Counted from the first letter of the stretch, positions 1-8,863 are shown. The stretch is DNA of 64,000 nt from Sphingobium wenxiniae (GCF_007830065.1 NZ_VLKK01000009.1:1-64000); one strand, 5' to 3'. Program-made: numbers and translations. Notes: generated by a model not told the origin, from the sequence alone.

Positions 1-217
1 GATGGATCACCCGCGCTGGATCGCGCGGATCGGCAATACAAGCCGCCAGGCGCTGGCAAATCCCCATCGCGCGCTCGGCCTGTGCAAGCAGTAGAACACC
101 GCCATCCGAGGTAAGCCGGCCACCGTCGAACGCAGCTGTGATTTTCTTGCGGCCGACTGCTGGGAATCCAAATGAGCTTGCGATATCATCGTTCATGGCG
201 GGTGTGGCCCGTGGCAT
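1..217 (-). CDS. IS1380-family transposase, N-terminal part (cut by window edge)
   Basis: Translating the minus strand from the ATG at 217 (or the in-frame ATG at 196) gives an N-terminus containing FGFPAVGRKKITAAFDGG followed by LTSDGGV and a segment like LLLAQAERAMGI. This is the familiar opening of DDE transposases of the IS1380 family, which cut and paste their element. Only about 72 residues lie in the window; the catalytic DDE residues are outside. Nothing in the visible part is broken. The gene points away from the neighbouring orphan ORF, so the element lies to the left and its 5' side faces this window. Family assignment rests on motif recognition by eye. Confidence 0.72.
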   Translation of the reverse strand, partial: MPRATPAMNDDIASSFGFPAVGRKKITAAFDGGRLTSDGGVLLLAQAERAMGICQRLAACIADPRDPARVIH

Positions 218-301
218 TTTCTGCCCTGCGGCAGGTTCGGCTTAGACACCCAGTTCCTAATTCAGATCAGAGGCTTACGCCACTCCCGCCAACCCTTCAG
301 G
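1..301 (-). mobile_element. End of an IS1380-family insertion sequence
   Basis: The window opens inside an insertion sequence. The minus strand carries the N-terminus of an IS1380-type transposase, and the stretch at about 218-301 would be the IS terminal region upstream of it. The outer limit at about 301 is an estimate: the sequence there, read outward on the minus strand, begins CCTGAAGGG, and I cannot see the other end of the element to confirm an inverted repeat or a target duplication. Confidence 0.6.
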
Positions 302-404
302 ACACTTTTGGTGAATAAGGCGGGCTAAGGGAGAGGCGGAATGGGGGGAGAAATTCTATCTGCTCGCGAGCAGGATTTTTTCCATAAAGAAAAAATATCC
401 TCTG

Positions 405-1376
405 TTGGAAGCAGTCGATCTCATTCGCGCGCGCAACTCCAGGCTACAATTCGCCGATGAGATGGCTGGTTTCAGGGAATGGCGCCGATCCCATCACCCG
501 ATCGTCTGGCTTGGCGTCTGCGACCTCAAGCCAAGATGGACATCATCGATAGAGGCCATAAAATTAACTATATCCAAGCTGAAAAACGCCTTTCCTCGCA
601 TTGGGTTCGTCTTCGACGGCATGACCGCGCCAGCGGCAGCGAACAATCATAAATTCCGTCAGAAGCATTGCGCCGGAGAATATGAGAAGCTGAACGATAT
701 AGTCGATGAAATGAGCCTGGAAACCAGCCATTTTAGCGTGATGGGGTCCCCTGCTTCCACGAAAATTCATATTGCCGCTTATTGTGATTACTTTGTCAGC
801 AACGCAGGGACGGATGCTGTATGGCCTGCGCTTTTTCATAGGAAGCCGGGACTAACGCATTGCGCCAATAAAGGCAGATCCACCGTAAATCGGAGCTATA
901 TCCACCCGAAATCCATCCTGATCCCTGAAGACAGGGTACAGGATATCGAACAGGGGAAGGTTTGGCATTGGGCGGACTATCGAATAGATCCGATTTACTT
1001 TTCCGACATAGTCCTGTCGGGACTTCGCAACGCCGTGGAGACAGGAGAAAATACGAAGCTCATTTCTCTGGGAGAATGCGGCCGGGATCTTGCAAGATAT
1101 GCCATCTTGAATGGGCAGGAGGTTTTGGAGAGAGAACTTGAAGCCGGAAAATATATATCAAGACTGGATATATATTCGAAGTCGGATTTATCCTGTGATT
1201 TTTCCGCTCATATAAAGGGTGAAGATCACGAAATCCCCTGTACGCGGGATAAGAATGGTGAATTTCTCTTTGAAGTGAAGCGCGATTCTCGTGTCCATTT
1301 CGATATAAGGGTTAGATCCGGATTCGATTTCGAATTCCATGGGCTCTCTTTGTGTAAGATCGAGGATGGCGCATAA
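405..1376 (+). CDS. Hypothetical protein, probably 5'-truncated
   Basis: I do not recognise a family. The ORF is 323 residues from a TTG codon at 405, but the same frame is open back to 315 and the upstream codons read like protein (EWGEKFYLLASRIF), so the true start may be upstream or lost. No ribosome binding site is obvious. The gene is visibly poorer in GC than its surroundings, with many AT-ending codons, which fits horizontal acquisition or a polysaccharide-locus origin. A central segment around residues 125-150 (SNAGTDAVWPALFHRKPG) loosely recalls the nucleotide-sugar side of glycosyltransferase-like proteins, but this is weak. It abuts the IS1380 end, so disruption by the element is possible. 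Confidence 0.5.
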   Translation: MEAVDLIRARNSRLQFADEMAGFREWRRSHHPIVWLGVCDLKPRWTSSIEAIKLTISKLKNAFPRIGFVFDGMTAPAAANNHKFRQKHCAGEYEKLNDIVDEMSLETSHFSVMGSPASTKIHIAAYCDYFVSNAGTDAVWPALFHRKPGLTHCANKGRSTVNRSYIHPKSILIPEDRVQDIEQGKVWHWADYRIDPIYFSDIVLSGLRNAVETGENTKLISLGECGRDLARYAILNGQEVLERELEAGKYISRLDIYSKSDLSCDFSAHIKGEDHEIPCTRDKNGEFLFEVKRDSRVHFDIRVRSGFDFEFHGLSLCKIEDGA

Positions 1377-1520
1377 TTACAGCGCTCCCTAAATTTCCGC
1401 ATTGTCAGGATCGAAGACGGATGCTTCGACACGTCAGCGGCTCGCCGCCGGATGGCCTTCGATCCTCATCGAACGGTTGTGCCGTATCCACAGAACAGGG
1501 ATCATGCGAGAGATTGACGG

Positions 1521-1594
1521 TGGAGCGGGTAGCGGGGATCGAACCCGCATCACAAGCTTGGAAGGCTAGTGCTCTACCATTGAGCTATACCCGC
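1521..1594 (-). tRNA. tRNA-Gly (anticodon TCC)
   Basis: Reverse complement folds as a 74-nt tRNA: acceptor GCGGGTA pairs with TACCCGC, D-arm GCTC/GAGC, anticodon loop CTTCCAA with anticodon TCC, T-arm containing GGTTCGATCC, and an encoded CCA at 1521-1523. The anticodon stem has one U-U mismatch, otherwise the fold is normal. Confidence 0.95.
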
Positions 1595-1706
1595 CCGTCA
1601 GGCAAAGCGCCCTGCCATCATTGAGGGGGCTTCGTCAATATCGCATCGACGCCGCGCTCCAAGTTCCCGCTTAACCCGACGCCTGCTTTGCTCTATCACC
1701 CGCTTC

Positions 1707-2624
1707 ATGGCCAAGCCTTCCCTGCGCCAACTGGACATATTCGCGCAGATGGCGGCGGCGGGCAGCATCGCGCGCTGCGCCGGCGATCTGGGCATCGGCG
1801 TGGAGGAGGTCGCACGCGACATCACCGCGCTGGAAATGCGGCTCGGCTATAAGCTGTTCGATGATTTGCACGGCACGGCGCGGCTGACGCAAGCGGGCAG
1901 GAAAACGGCGCAGGCCATGACATTGCTGGAACAGGACAGTTCCGAGCAGGCGCCGGCCGCGAAGGAATCGCCGCCCGAAAATCTGCGTCCTCCGCTCGCC
2001 GGAACGGCGCGCCGATCCGTCACATTGGGCGCGCCGCCACCGGTCTTCGGCCATTTCCAGGAGGCGCTGGCCGCGTTCGAGGAAGCCAATGAGGATGTGG
2101 CGATCACGCTGGACCTGCACATATTACTGGCCGCGCAGGCGCGCGAGGCGCTGGGCGAGGGCAAGATCGACATCGCCTATTTCTATGCACTGGGCGACCC
2201 CCCCGATCTGCCGTCGCGCTATGGCTGGTCGGAACCGCTGAGCCTCTATGCGGGCAGTACGCATCCGCTGGCCCAGCAGGATATGGTGTCGTTCCGCGAG
2301 ATCGAGGCCGCGCCGATGCTGGCGATGGAGCCGCGCAACGGGCTGCGCCAGATCAGCGAGGACGCCCTGCAACGCGGCGGCATCACGCCGGGGATGCCCG
2401 CGCTGGAATCGGACAATCTGTTCGAGATCATGACGGCGTTGCGGCAGGGGCAGGGCTGGTTCGCAGCTTTCGGTCCCATGGCGCGGGATATGGGTCGGGT
2501 CGAAGGGATCAAAAGGCTGGCGCTGGAAGCACCTCTGCCCGCCATCGAAATCCGGCAAGCGGTCGGCCCGCGCGCGGCGGAAACTCCGGCGGTCGAGGCG
2601 CTGGCCGACTATCTGTTCCTGTAA
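1707..2624 (+). CDS. LysR-family transcriptional regulator
   Basis: A 305-residue protein of standard LysR length. The N-terminal winged helix-turn-helix is at about residues 4-63 (LRQLDIFAQMAAAGSIARCAGDLGI, then a LEMRLGYKLFDD segment typical of the LysR wing). Residues 100-300 form the periplasmic-binding-protein-like effector domain. LysR proteins usually control a divergent neighbour or their own gene; here no divergent protein gene is adjacent (tRNA-Gly lies upstream), so the target is not evident. The effector is unknown. A proline- and alanine-rich linker at residues 78-97 is longer than usual. Confidence 0.88.
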   Translation: MAKPSLRQLDIFAQMAAAGSIARCAGDLGIGVEEVARDITALEMRLGYKLFDDLHGTARLTQAGRKTAQAMTLLEQDSSEQAPAAKESPPENLRPPLAGTARRSVTLGAPPPVFGHFQEALAAFEEANEDVAITLDLHILLAAQAREALGEGKIDIAYFYALGDPPDLPSRYGWSEPLSLYAGSTHPLAQQDMVSFREIEAAPMLAMEPRNGLRQISEDALQRGGITPGMPALESDNLFEIMTALRQGQGWFAAFGPMARDMGRVEGIKRLALEAPLPAIEIRQAVGPRAAETPAVEALADYLFL

Positions 2625-2789
2625 GAGGCATAAGCAGTGGCGATCGGCCGCCTCTCATGCCGCTTATCCTGTCCGACGAGGATGGGAACGGCGGTGCAGA
2701 GGGTGAGAAGGAACCGGTGGAGGTTAGTCCGCTCCTGGCCGATTACAGCCATTGTTTAGAAAGAGACCCGCGAAGGAAACCCGGAGGAC

Positions 2790-2809
2790 CGCTCCCGCAC
2801 CGGAGCGGC
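2790..2809 (-). terminator. Hairpin downstream of nrdB
   Basis: A perfect 7-bp stem (CCGCTCC 2790-2796 with GGAGCGG 2803-2809, 6-nt loop) lies 19 bp beyond the nrdB stop. There is no clear T-run, so this is a terminator candidate only. Confidence 0.4.
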
Positions 2810-2828
2810 CCTCGCAGCCTCGCCCTTC

Positions 2829-3884
2829 CTACTCCGCCGCGATGCCCGCTGCCTTGAACATGTCGGGATCGGCGGCCTCGTCGCTATTGGCCGCGTCGCT
2901 GCCCTTGAGCTTCTTGCGGCGGTCGAAGGCGTCCCACACCTCGGTCCACTGGCCGCGGGTCGCGCCCTTCGAATATTCGGTCGCGCGGGTTTCGAAGAAA
3001 TTCGCGTGCTCCACCCCATTGAGCAGCGGGGCCAGCCAGGGCAACGGATGCTCGTCGATCATGTAGATGGGCTTGAGACCCAACTGCCCCAGCCGCCAAT
3101 CGGCGATGTAGCGGACATAACGCTTGATGTCCTTGGGCGTCATGCCCGGCACCGGACCCATTTCGAAGACGAGATCGATGAACGCATCCTCGATCCGCAC
3201 CGTCTTCTGGCACATGTCCAGAATGTCTTCCTTGACCGAGAGGGTCAGGCAGTCGCGTTCCTTCACGAAGGTGTGGAACAGCTTGATAATGCCTTCGCAG
3301 TGCAGCGTCTCGTCGCGGACGGACCAGGTGACGATCTGCCCCATGCCCTTCATCTTGTTGAAGCGCGGGAAGTTCATCAGCATCGCGAAGCTGGCGAAAA
3401 GCTGTAACCCTTCGGTGAAACCGCCGAACATCGCCAGCGTCTTGGCGATGTCCTCATCCGTGTCGACGCCGAACTGGGACAGATAGTCATGCTTGTCCTT
3501 CATCTCCTTATATTGGAGGAAGGCCGAATATTCGGTTTCGGGCATCCCGATCGTGTCGAGCAGGTGCGAATAGGCCGCGATATGGACTGTTTCCATGTTG
3601 CTGAACGCGGTCAGCATCATCTTGATTTCGGTCGGCTTGAACACGCGGCCATATTTTTCGTGGTAGCAATCCTGCACCTCCACGTCCGCCTGGGTGAAGA
3701 AGCGGAAGATCTGCGTCAGCAGGTTGCGCTCATGGTCGGAGAGCTTCTGCGCCCAGTCGCGGCAATCCTCGCCCAGCGGCACTTCCTCCGGCAGCCAGTG
3801 GAGCTGCTGCTGGCGCTTCCAGAATTCATAGGCCCAGGGATATTCGAAGGGCTTGTAGACCTTGCTGGCTTGAAGAAGGGGCAT
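2829..3884 (-). CDS. nrdB: Ribonucleotide-diphosphate reductase, beta subunit (class Ia)
   Basis: A 351-residue di-iron/tyrosyl-radical subunit. With NrdA it reduces ribonucleoside diphosphates to deoxyribonucleotides in the cytoplasm. Residues D67, E98, H101 and Y105 reproduce the spacing of E. coli D84, E115, H118 and radical Y122, so the protein should be active. Length is normal. It is transcribed in the same direction as nrdA but is not contiguous with it: a DUF2171 gene on the other strand lies between them, so nrdB probably has its own promoter in the 3885-3990 interval. Start chosen at the ATG giving MPLLQASKVY, the conserved N-terminus of this subfamily. Confidence 0.97.
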   Translation of the reverse strand: MPLLQASKVYKPFEYPWAYEFWKRQQQLHWLPEEVPLGEDCRDWAQKLSDHERNLLTQIFRFFTQADVEVQDCYHEKYGRVFKPTEIKMMLTAFSNMETVHIAAYSHLLDTIGMPETEYSAFLQYKEMKDKHDYLSQFGVDTDEDIAKTLAMFGGFTEGLQLFASFAMLMNFPRFNKMKGMGQIVTWSVRDETLHCEGIIKLFHTFVKERDCLTLSVKEDILDMCQKTVRIEDAFIDLVFEMGPVPGMTPKDIKRYVRYIADWRLGQLGLKPIYMIDEHPLPWLAPLLNGVEHANFFETRATEYSKGATRGQWTEVWDAFDRRKKLKGSDAANSDEAADPDMFKAAGIAAE

Positions 3885-3994
3885 GGCGGTTATCCTTGGG
3901 CCTGAAAGAGCGAAGTGTGGGACGGGCGGCGGGCAGGGCCTGCGACCGGATGGCGTTTCATGCGTTGAGACTGGATCAACCCAGGAGAATGACT

Positions 3995-4246
3995 ATGGCT
4001 GACCTGTCCCAAGTGAAGGAACATATGAATGTCGTCGGCGCGGACGGCGTGCATCTGGGCACCGTCGATCATGTCGACGGAAGCCGGATCAAGCTGACCA
4101 AGGCCGACAGCCCGCAGGGGCCGGACGGCGAAGGGGCGAAGCATCATTATTTCGACGGCGGGCTGATTGCCGAAGTCGAAGGCGATACCGTGCGCCTGTC
4201 CGCGACGGCGGCCAATGCGGCGGATCTGTTCGAAACGGCGGAATAG
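3995..4246 (+). CDS. DUF2171 domain protein
   Basis: A small cytoplasmic protein of about 83 residues that matches DUF2171: a compact beta-rich domain with VGADGVHLGTVDHVDG near the N-terminus and KADSPQG in the middle. Its function is not established. I place the start at ATG 3995 because AGGAG at 3983-3987 is 7 nt upstream; the earlier ATG at 3989 is too close to that ribosome binding site. It sits between nrdA and nrdB on the opposite strand, running toward nrdA. Nothing in the sequence ties it to nucleotide metabolism. Confidence 0.82.
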   Translation: MADLSQVKEHMNVVGADGVHLGTVDHVDGSRIKLTKADSPQGPDGEGAKHHYFDGGLIAEVEGDTVRLSATAANAADLFETAE

Positions 4247-4260
4247 ACGCTTTCCACGAG

Positions 4261-4311
4261 AAGAGGGGCGCAACGCCCCTTCTTCCAACCCTCTCCCCCA
4301 AGGGGAGAGGG
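4261..4311. terminator. Double hairpin between DUF2171 gene and nrdA
   Basis: Two stem-loops lie between converging genes: AGGGGCG/CGCCCCT near 4264-4280, and a perfect 10-bp stem CCCTCTCCCC (4289-4298) with GGGGAGAGGG (4302-4311) around a CAA loop. The second resembles an interspersed hairpin unit often seen in sphingomonad intergenic DNA. It may end transcription from both sides. Confidence 0.5.
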
Positions 4312-4325
4312 CTTTGGCGCGCGCC

Positions 4326-6263
4326 TTATTGGCAGGCAAGGCACTCGTCATAATCGGTGCTCCCGCCGGCCAGTTCGAATTTCGGCGCGTCGATGGTGTT
4401 GTCCGCTTCCACCCCGCCCGCGAAACCGGCGCGCTGCACGGATTTGGAACGGAGATAGTAAAGCGACTTGATGCCCAGTTCCCACGCGCGGAAATGGAGC
4501 ATCAGCAGATCCCACTTTTCCACATCGGCCGGGATGAACAGGTTCAGCGACTGCGCCTGATCGATATAGGGTGTGCGGTCGGCGGCCAGTTCAAGCAGCC
4601 AGCGCTGGTCGATCTCGAAGCTGGTCTTGAACGTGTCCTTCTCCTCCTGGGAGAGGAAGTCGAGATGCTGGACCGATCCGCCGCGTTCGAGGATCGTGTT
4701 CCAGACGTTTGTGCTGTCCTTCGACTTTTCCCGCAGGATCTTTTCCAGATAGGGGTTCTTGACCACGAAGCTGCCGGACAGCGTCTTGTGGGTGTAGATG
4801 TTGGCCGGGATCGGCTCGATGCAGGCCGACGTGCCGCCGCAGATGATGCTGATCGACGCGGTGGGCGCGATCGCCATCTTGCAGGAGAAGCGCTCCATCA
4901 CGCCCATGTCGGCGGCGTCCGGGCACGGACCGCGCTCGACCGCGAGCTGCATCGAGGCTTCGTTCACCTTCTCGTTGATATGCTTGAAGATGCGCAGGTT
5001 CCAGGACTTCGCCATCGCCCCCTCGAAGGGCAGATTGCGCGCCTGCAGGAAGCTGTGGAAACCCATGACGCCCAGCCCCACCGAACGTTCGCGCGACGCG
5101 CTATATTTGGCTCGCGCCATCTCGTCCGGCGCACGGTCGATATAGTCCTGCAACACATTGTCGAGGAAGCGCATGACATCCTCGATAAACTGTCTGTCTT
5201 CCTTCCACTCATCCCATGTTTCGAGATTGAGGGAAGAAAGACAGCAGACCGCGGTGCGGTCATTGCCGAGATGGTCGCGACCCGTCGGCAAGGTGATTTC
5301 CGAACACAGGTTGGAGGTGGAGACTTTGAGGCCCAGATCGCGATGATGCTTGGGCATCGTGCCGTTTACCGTGTCGGAGAAGACGATATAGGGTTCGCCG
5401 GTCGCAAGGCGGGTTTCGACCAGCTTCTGGAACAGGGCGCGGGCGTCCACCTTGCCCCGGACCGAGCCGTCCTTGGGCGATTTGAGATTGAATTCCGCGC
5501 CGTCGCGCACCGCTTCCATGAACTCGTCGGTCAGCAGCACGCCATGATGGAGGTTGAGCGCCTTGCGGTTGAAATCGCCCGAGGGCTTGCGGATTTCGAG
5601 GAACTCCTCGATCTCAGGATGGGAAACGTCGAGATAGCAGGCTGCGGACCCACGGCGCAGCGATCCCTGCGAAATGGCGAGCGTCAGGCTGTCCATCACG
5701 CGGACGAAGGGGATGATGCCGCTGGTCTTGCCGTTGAGGCCGACCGGCTCGCCGATGCCGCGCACGCTGCCCCAATAGGTGCCGATGCCGCCGCCGCGCG
5801 AGGCGAGCCAGACATTCTCGTTCCAGGTGTTGACGATGCCTTCCAGGCTGTCGTCCACCGAATTGAGGTAGCAACTGATGGGCAGGCCGCGCCCGGTGCC
5901 GCCGTTCGACAGCACGGGCGTCGCGGGCATGAACCACAGGCGCGAGATATAGTCATAGACGCGCTGGGCATGGTCCTGATCGTCGGCATAGGCCGCTGCG
6001 ACGCGGGCGAAGAGGTCCTGATAGCTCTCGCCCGGCAGCAGATAGCGGTCCTTGAGCGTATCCTTGCCGAACTCCGTCAGCAGCGCGTCGCGCGACGGAT
6101 CGGTCACGATATCGAAGCGGCGGTCCAATATCTTGGACGACGAAATCGCCTCCTTCGCCGGAGCGGGTCCGGACGCCTGCTGCGCCGCCGCCTGCGTTTC
6201 CACCAAATCTTCCATCACGGTTGCCACGTCGCCAATACCTTGTGCGCTATCTCGAAAATCCAT
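4326..6263 (-). CDS. nrdA: Ribonucleotide-diphosphate reductase, alpha subunit (class Ia)
   Basis: A 645-residue catalytic subunit. Visible active-site elements are the first redox cysteine in PISCYLNSVDDS, the NLCSEI segment holding the Asn/Cys/Glu triad, the second cysteine in AVCCLSSLNL, the radical-transfer tyrosine pair in SLYYLRSKS, and the mobile C-terminal pair C641/C644 in ECLACQ. The first 40 residues are low-complexity and there is no N-terminal ATP-cone of the sort that gives E. coli NrdA its dATP switch, so activity control probably differs. No NrdR box could be recognised upstream. The gene is 0.4 kb from nrdB, separated by an opposite-strand gene. Confidence 0.97.
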   Translation of the reverse strand: MDFRDSAQGIGDVATVMEDLVETQAAAQQASGPAPAKEAISSSKILDRRFDIVTDPSRDALLTEFGKDTLKDRYLLPGESYQDLFARVAAAYADDQDHAQRVYDYISRLWFMPATPVLSNGGTGRGLPISCYLNSVDDSLEGIVNTWNENVWLASRGGGIGTYWGSVRGIGEPVGLNGKTSGIIPFVRVMDSLTLAISQGSLRRGSAACYLDVSHPEIEEFLEIRKPSGDFNRKALNLHHGVLLTDEFMEAVRDGAEFNLKSPKDGSVRGKVDARALFQKLVETRLATGEPYIVFSDTVNGTMPKHHRDLGLKVSTSNLCSEITLPTGRDHLGNDRTAVCCLSSLNLETWDEWKEDRQFIEDVMRFLDNVLQDYIDRAPDEMARAKYSASRERSVGLGVMGFHSFLQARNLPFEGAMAKSWNLRIFKHINEKVNEASMQLAVERGPCPDAADMGVMERFSCKMAIAPTASISIICGGTSACIEPIPANIYTHKTLSGSFVVKNPYLEKILREKSKDSTNVWNTILERGGSVQHLDFLSQEEKDTFKTSFEIDQRWLLELAADRTPYIDQAQSLNLFIPADVEKWDLLMLHFRAWELGIKSLYYLRSKSVQRAGFAGGVEADNTIDAPKFELAGGSTDYDECLACQ

Positions 6264-6752
6264 GCGAGCCCCCGAATGTTCCTGTTCCGTTCGATTCGGT
6301 CAAGCCAAGGCCCGGCAAAGCGGGGAGCATAGCATGATCCAAACCGTGGCGGGACGGAAATGGGTCCAGCCGACCGGATCGCAAGGGCAAAAATCGCCCC
6401 GACGCTGGAAACCGTCCAGCGAAGCAATCACAATCTGTTGGGTGACCCCCGTTATCCCGATACAAGGGATAGTGCCACAGCCATCGCCACGCGCAAGAGG
6501 GTAAATGATGGGTTGAAGACTCGGCTCACCGCCGCCCTGACTCGGTTCGCCGCAGGCCTGGGGCGCTCTATCGGCGCGACGCACGGACTTCCCTTGGCTC
6601 CCGAAAAGGCAAGAGGGTTCATGCGGGCATGAAAATAAATTTGGCTTGCCACGAAAATGCGCGCGTCGGGAAAATTGCTTCTCTCAATGGCTTGGACCGG
6701 TCGGGCGGCATAATGTGGTAAGGAAGCCGCTGCTGTTCAAAGAGGCCGGATC
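6264..6752. other. Intergenic region upstream of nrdA; contains an inverted repeat
   Basis: No convincing gene. An inverted repeat TATCCC (6453-6458), 7-nt spacer, GGGATA (6466-6471) lies about 190 bp upstream of nrdA and could be a regulatory site. The rest should hold the nrdA promoter and, rightward, the leader of the broken GST gene. Confidence 0.4.
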
Positions 6753-7087
6753 ATGATTCTCTATTACCATCCCCTTTCCTCCTATTGCTGGAAGGTGCTG
6801 ATCCCCCTTTACGAAAACGACACGCCCTTCGAGCGCCAGGGCTTATGACCTAATCGAGAACAGGATCGCGGGCCGGACCTGGGCGGCGGGGCGAGGATTT
6901 CAGCCTGGCCGACTGCGCCGCCCTGCCCTCGCTCTATTTTACCGATTACGTCGTCCCGTTCCGCGAAAGCCACCCGAACCTCGCCGCCTATATCGCGCGG
7001 CTGGAGGCGCGGCCCAGCGTCGCCCGCGTGCTGGAGGAGATGCGGCCCTGGTTCCACAACTTCCCCTTCGCCGACGGGAAAGGCTGA
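6753..7087 (+). pseudogene. Glutathione S-transferase family gene, internally deleted
   Basis: The N-terminal 31 codons from ATG 6753 read MILYYHPLSSYCWKVLIPLY and onward, the thioredoxin-fold start of a glutathione S-transferase with the SYCWK motif, and end at TGA 6846-6848. About 50 bp later another frame resumes with the alpha-helical C-terminal part (EDFSLADCAALPSLYF ... RPSVARVLEEM) and a normal stop at 7085-7087. Family members run about 200-230 residues; here only about 100 remain, so most of the middle is gone and the two halves are out of frame. An AGAGG ribosome binding site is still present upstream. Confidence 0.85.
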
Positions 7088-7208
7088 CAAAATCGGCCTG
7101 AGTGCAGGTTCGCGCGGAGACGCGGGGAAGGCCGCGTCCTACTGGACTCGTCCTTTCATTGGCCTATAGGCCAAGGCAAAGGACAAAATTGCCAAGGGAC
7201 CAGGGTAG

Positions 7209-8729
7209 ATGACCGTCATCAAGACCGCCGATCTGATCGAGAGCGTCGCGGACGCGCTTCAGTTCATCAGCTATTATCATCCGATGGATTATATCCGCGC
7301 GCTGGGAAAAGCCTATGACGCCGAAGCCAATCCGGCGGCCAAGGACGCCATCGCCCAGATTCTGACCAACAGCCGCATGTGCGCCGAAGGGCACCGCCCG
7401 ATCTGTCAGGACACCGGCATCGTCAACATCTTCATCAAATGGGGCATGGACTGCCGCCTCGACGACAACAGCCGCTCCATGCAGGAAGTCGTCGACGAAG
7501 GCGTGCGCCGCGCTTACCTGAACCCCGAGAATCGTCTGCGCGCCTCGATCCTGCGCGACCCGGCGTTCAGCCGCCAGAATACGAAGGACAACACGCCCTG
7601 CGTGCTGAACGTCGAGATGGTGCCGGGCGGCAAGGTGACGGTGGACGTCGCGGCCAAGGGCGGCGGCAGCGAGAACAAGACCAAGTTCAAGATGATGAAC
7701 CCCAGCGACAATATCGTCGACTGGGTGCTGGAGATGATCCCGCAGATGGGCGCGGGCTGGTGCCCGCCCGGAATGCTGGGCATCGGCATCGGCGGCACGG
7801 CGGAAAAGGCCGTGGCGCTCGCCAAGGAAAGCCTGATGGAACCCATCGACATGGGCGAACTCAAGGCGCGCGGCCCCCGGACCGACATCGAGCGGATGCG
7901 GATCGAGATTTTCGACAAGGTGAACGCGCTCGGCATCGGCGCGCAGGGGCTGGGCGGGCTTTCCACCATCCTCGACGTCAAGATCTATGACTATCCCTGC
8001 CATGCGGCCGGCAAGCCCGTGGCGATGATCCCCAATTGCGCCGCCACCCGTCACGCCCATTTCACGCTGGACGGCTCCGGCCCGGTCTATCTGGAGGCGC
8101 CGAAGATTTCCGAATGGCCGCAGGTCGACTGGAAACCCAGCAAGGAAGCGATCCGCGTCGATCTCGACACGCTGACGCCGGAAGTCGTGCAAAGCTGGAA
8201 GCATGGCGACCGCCTGCTGTTGAACGGCAAGATGCTGACCGGTCGCGACGCCGCGCACAAGCGGATCAAGGACATGCTGGCGAAGGGCGAACAACTGCCC
8301 GTCGATTTCAAGGGCCGCGTCATCTATTATGTCGGCCCGGTCGATCCGGTGCGCGACGAAGTGGTCGGCCCCGCCGGTCCCACCACCGCGACCCGCATGG
8401 ACAGCTTCATGGACATGATGCTGGAGCAGGGCCTCGCCGCCTGCGTCGGCAAGGCGGAGCGCGGCCCGGCGGCGACCGACAGCATCGCGAAGCACAAGAG
8501 CGCCTATCTGATGGCGGTCGGCGGCGCGGCCTATCTGGTCGCCCGCGCGATCAAGGGTGCGAAGGTCGTGGGCTTTGAAGACCTCGGCATGGAAGCGATC
8601 TACGAATTCGACGTGCAGGACATGCCCGTCACCGTCGCGGTCGATAGCGAAGGGCAGAATGTCCACCGCCTCGCGCCCTTGGTGTGGCAGGAAAAGATCA
8701 AGAGGGAACATCTGCTCGAAGGAGCATGA
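7209..8729 (+). CDS. fumA: Fumarate hydratase, class I (4Fe-4S)
   Basis: A 506-residue oxygen-sensitive fumarase that interconverts fumarate and malate in the citric acid cycle. The N-terminal region has the hallmark EGHRPICQDTGIVNIF; further cysteines expected to hold the 4Fe-4S cluster are in GAGWCPPGM and near LAACVGKAERGP. The C-terminal beta domain (about residues 330-500, with VGPAGPTTATRMDSF) is fused in the same chain, as in FumA/FumB, rather than split into two subunits. Length matches the family. It appears to be a single-gene transcript. Confidence 0.95.
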   Translation: MTVIKTADLIESVADALQFISYYHPMDYIRALGKAYDAEANPAAKDAIAQILTNSRMCAEGHRPICQDTGIVNIFIKWGMDCRLDDNSRSMQEVVDEGVRRAYLNPENRLRASILRDPAFSRQNTKDNTPCVLNVEMVPGGKVTVDVAAKGGGSENKTKFKMMNPSDNIVDWVLEMIPQMGAGWCPPGMLGIGIGGTAEKAVALAKESLMEPIDMGELKARGPRTDIERMRIEIFDKVNALGIGAQGLGGLSTILDVKIYDYPCHAAGKPVAMIPNCAATRHAHFTLDGSGPVYLEAPKISEWPQVDWKPSKEAIRVDLDTLTPEVVQSWKHGDRLLLNGKMLTGRDAAHKRIKDMLAKGEQLPVDFKGRVIYYVGPVDPVRDEVVGPAGPTTATRMDSFMDMMLEQGLAACVGKAERGPAATDSIAKHKSAYLMAVGGAAYLVARAIKGAKVVGFEDLGMEAIYEFDVQDMPVTVAVDSEGQNVHRLAPLVWQEKIKREHLLEGA

Positions 8730-8835
8730 TTCCAGCGGACGGATCCATCCTCCCGATCGAAACCAACGCGGCGGCTGCGGGCGGAAACCGTTGGCCGCCG
8801 CAACGTGGTCAAAAGCTGAGCCGCGGACATGAGAG

Positions 8836-8863
8836 GGGCCGCCGGGTCGAAACCCGACGGCCC
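8836..8863. terminator. Strong hairpin between fumA and the small-ORF locus
   Basis: GGGCCG-c-CGGGT pairs with ACCCG-a-CGGCCC around a CGAA loop (8848-8851): 11 base pairs with one mismatch. On the minus strand the loop is TTCG. No T-run on either side. It could end fumA transcription or that of the minus-strand small-ORF transcript. Confidence 0.5.

Noticed and set aside
4167-6332. 721-codon open frame antisense to nrdA
   Set aside because: Entirely opposite nrdA and across the double hairpin; no recognisable protein.
7164-8711. 515-codon open frame antisense to fumA
   Set aside because: Shadow frame; fumA on the plus strand has all its motifs.
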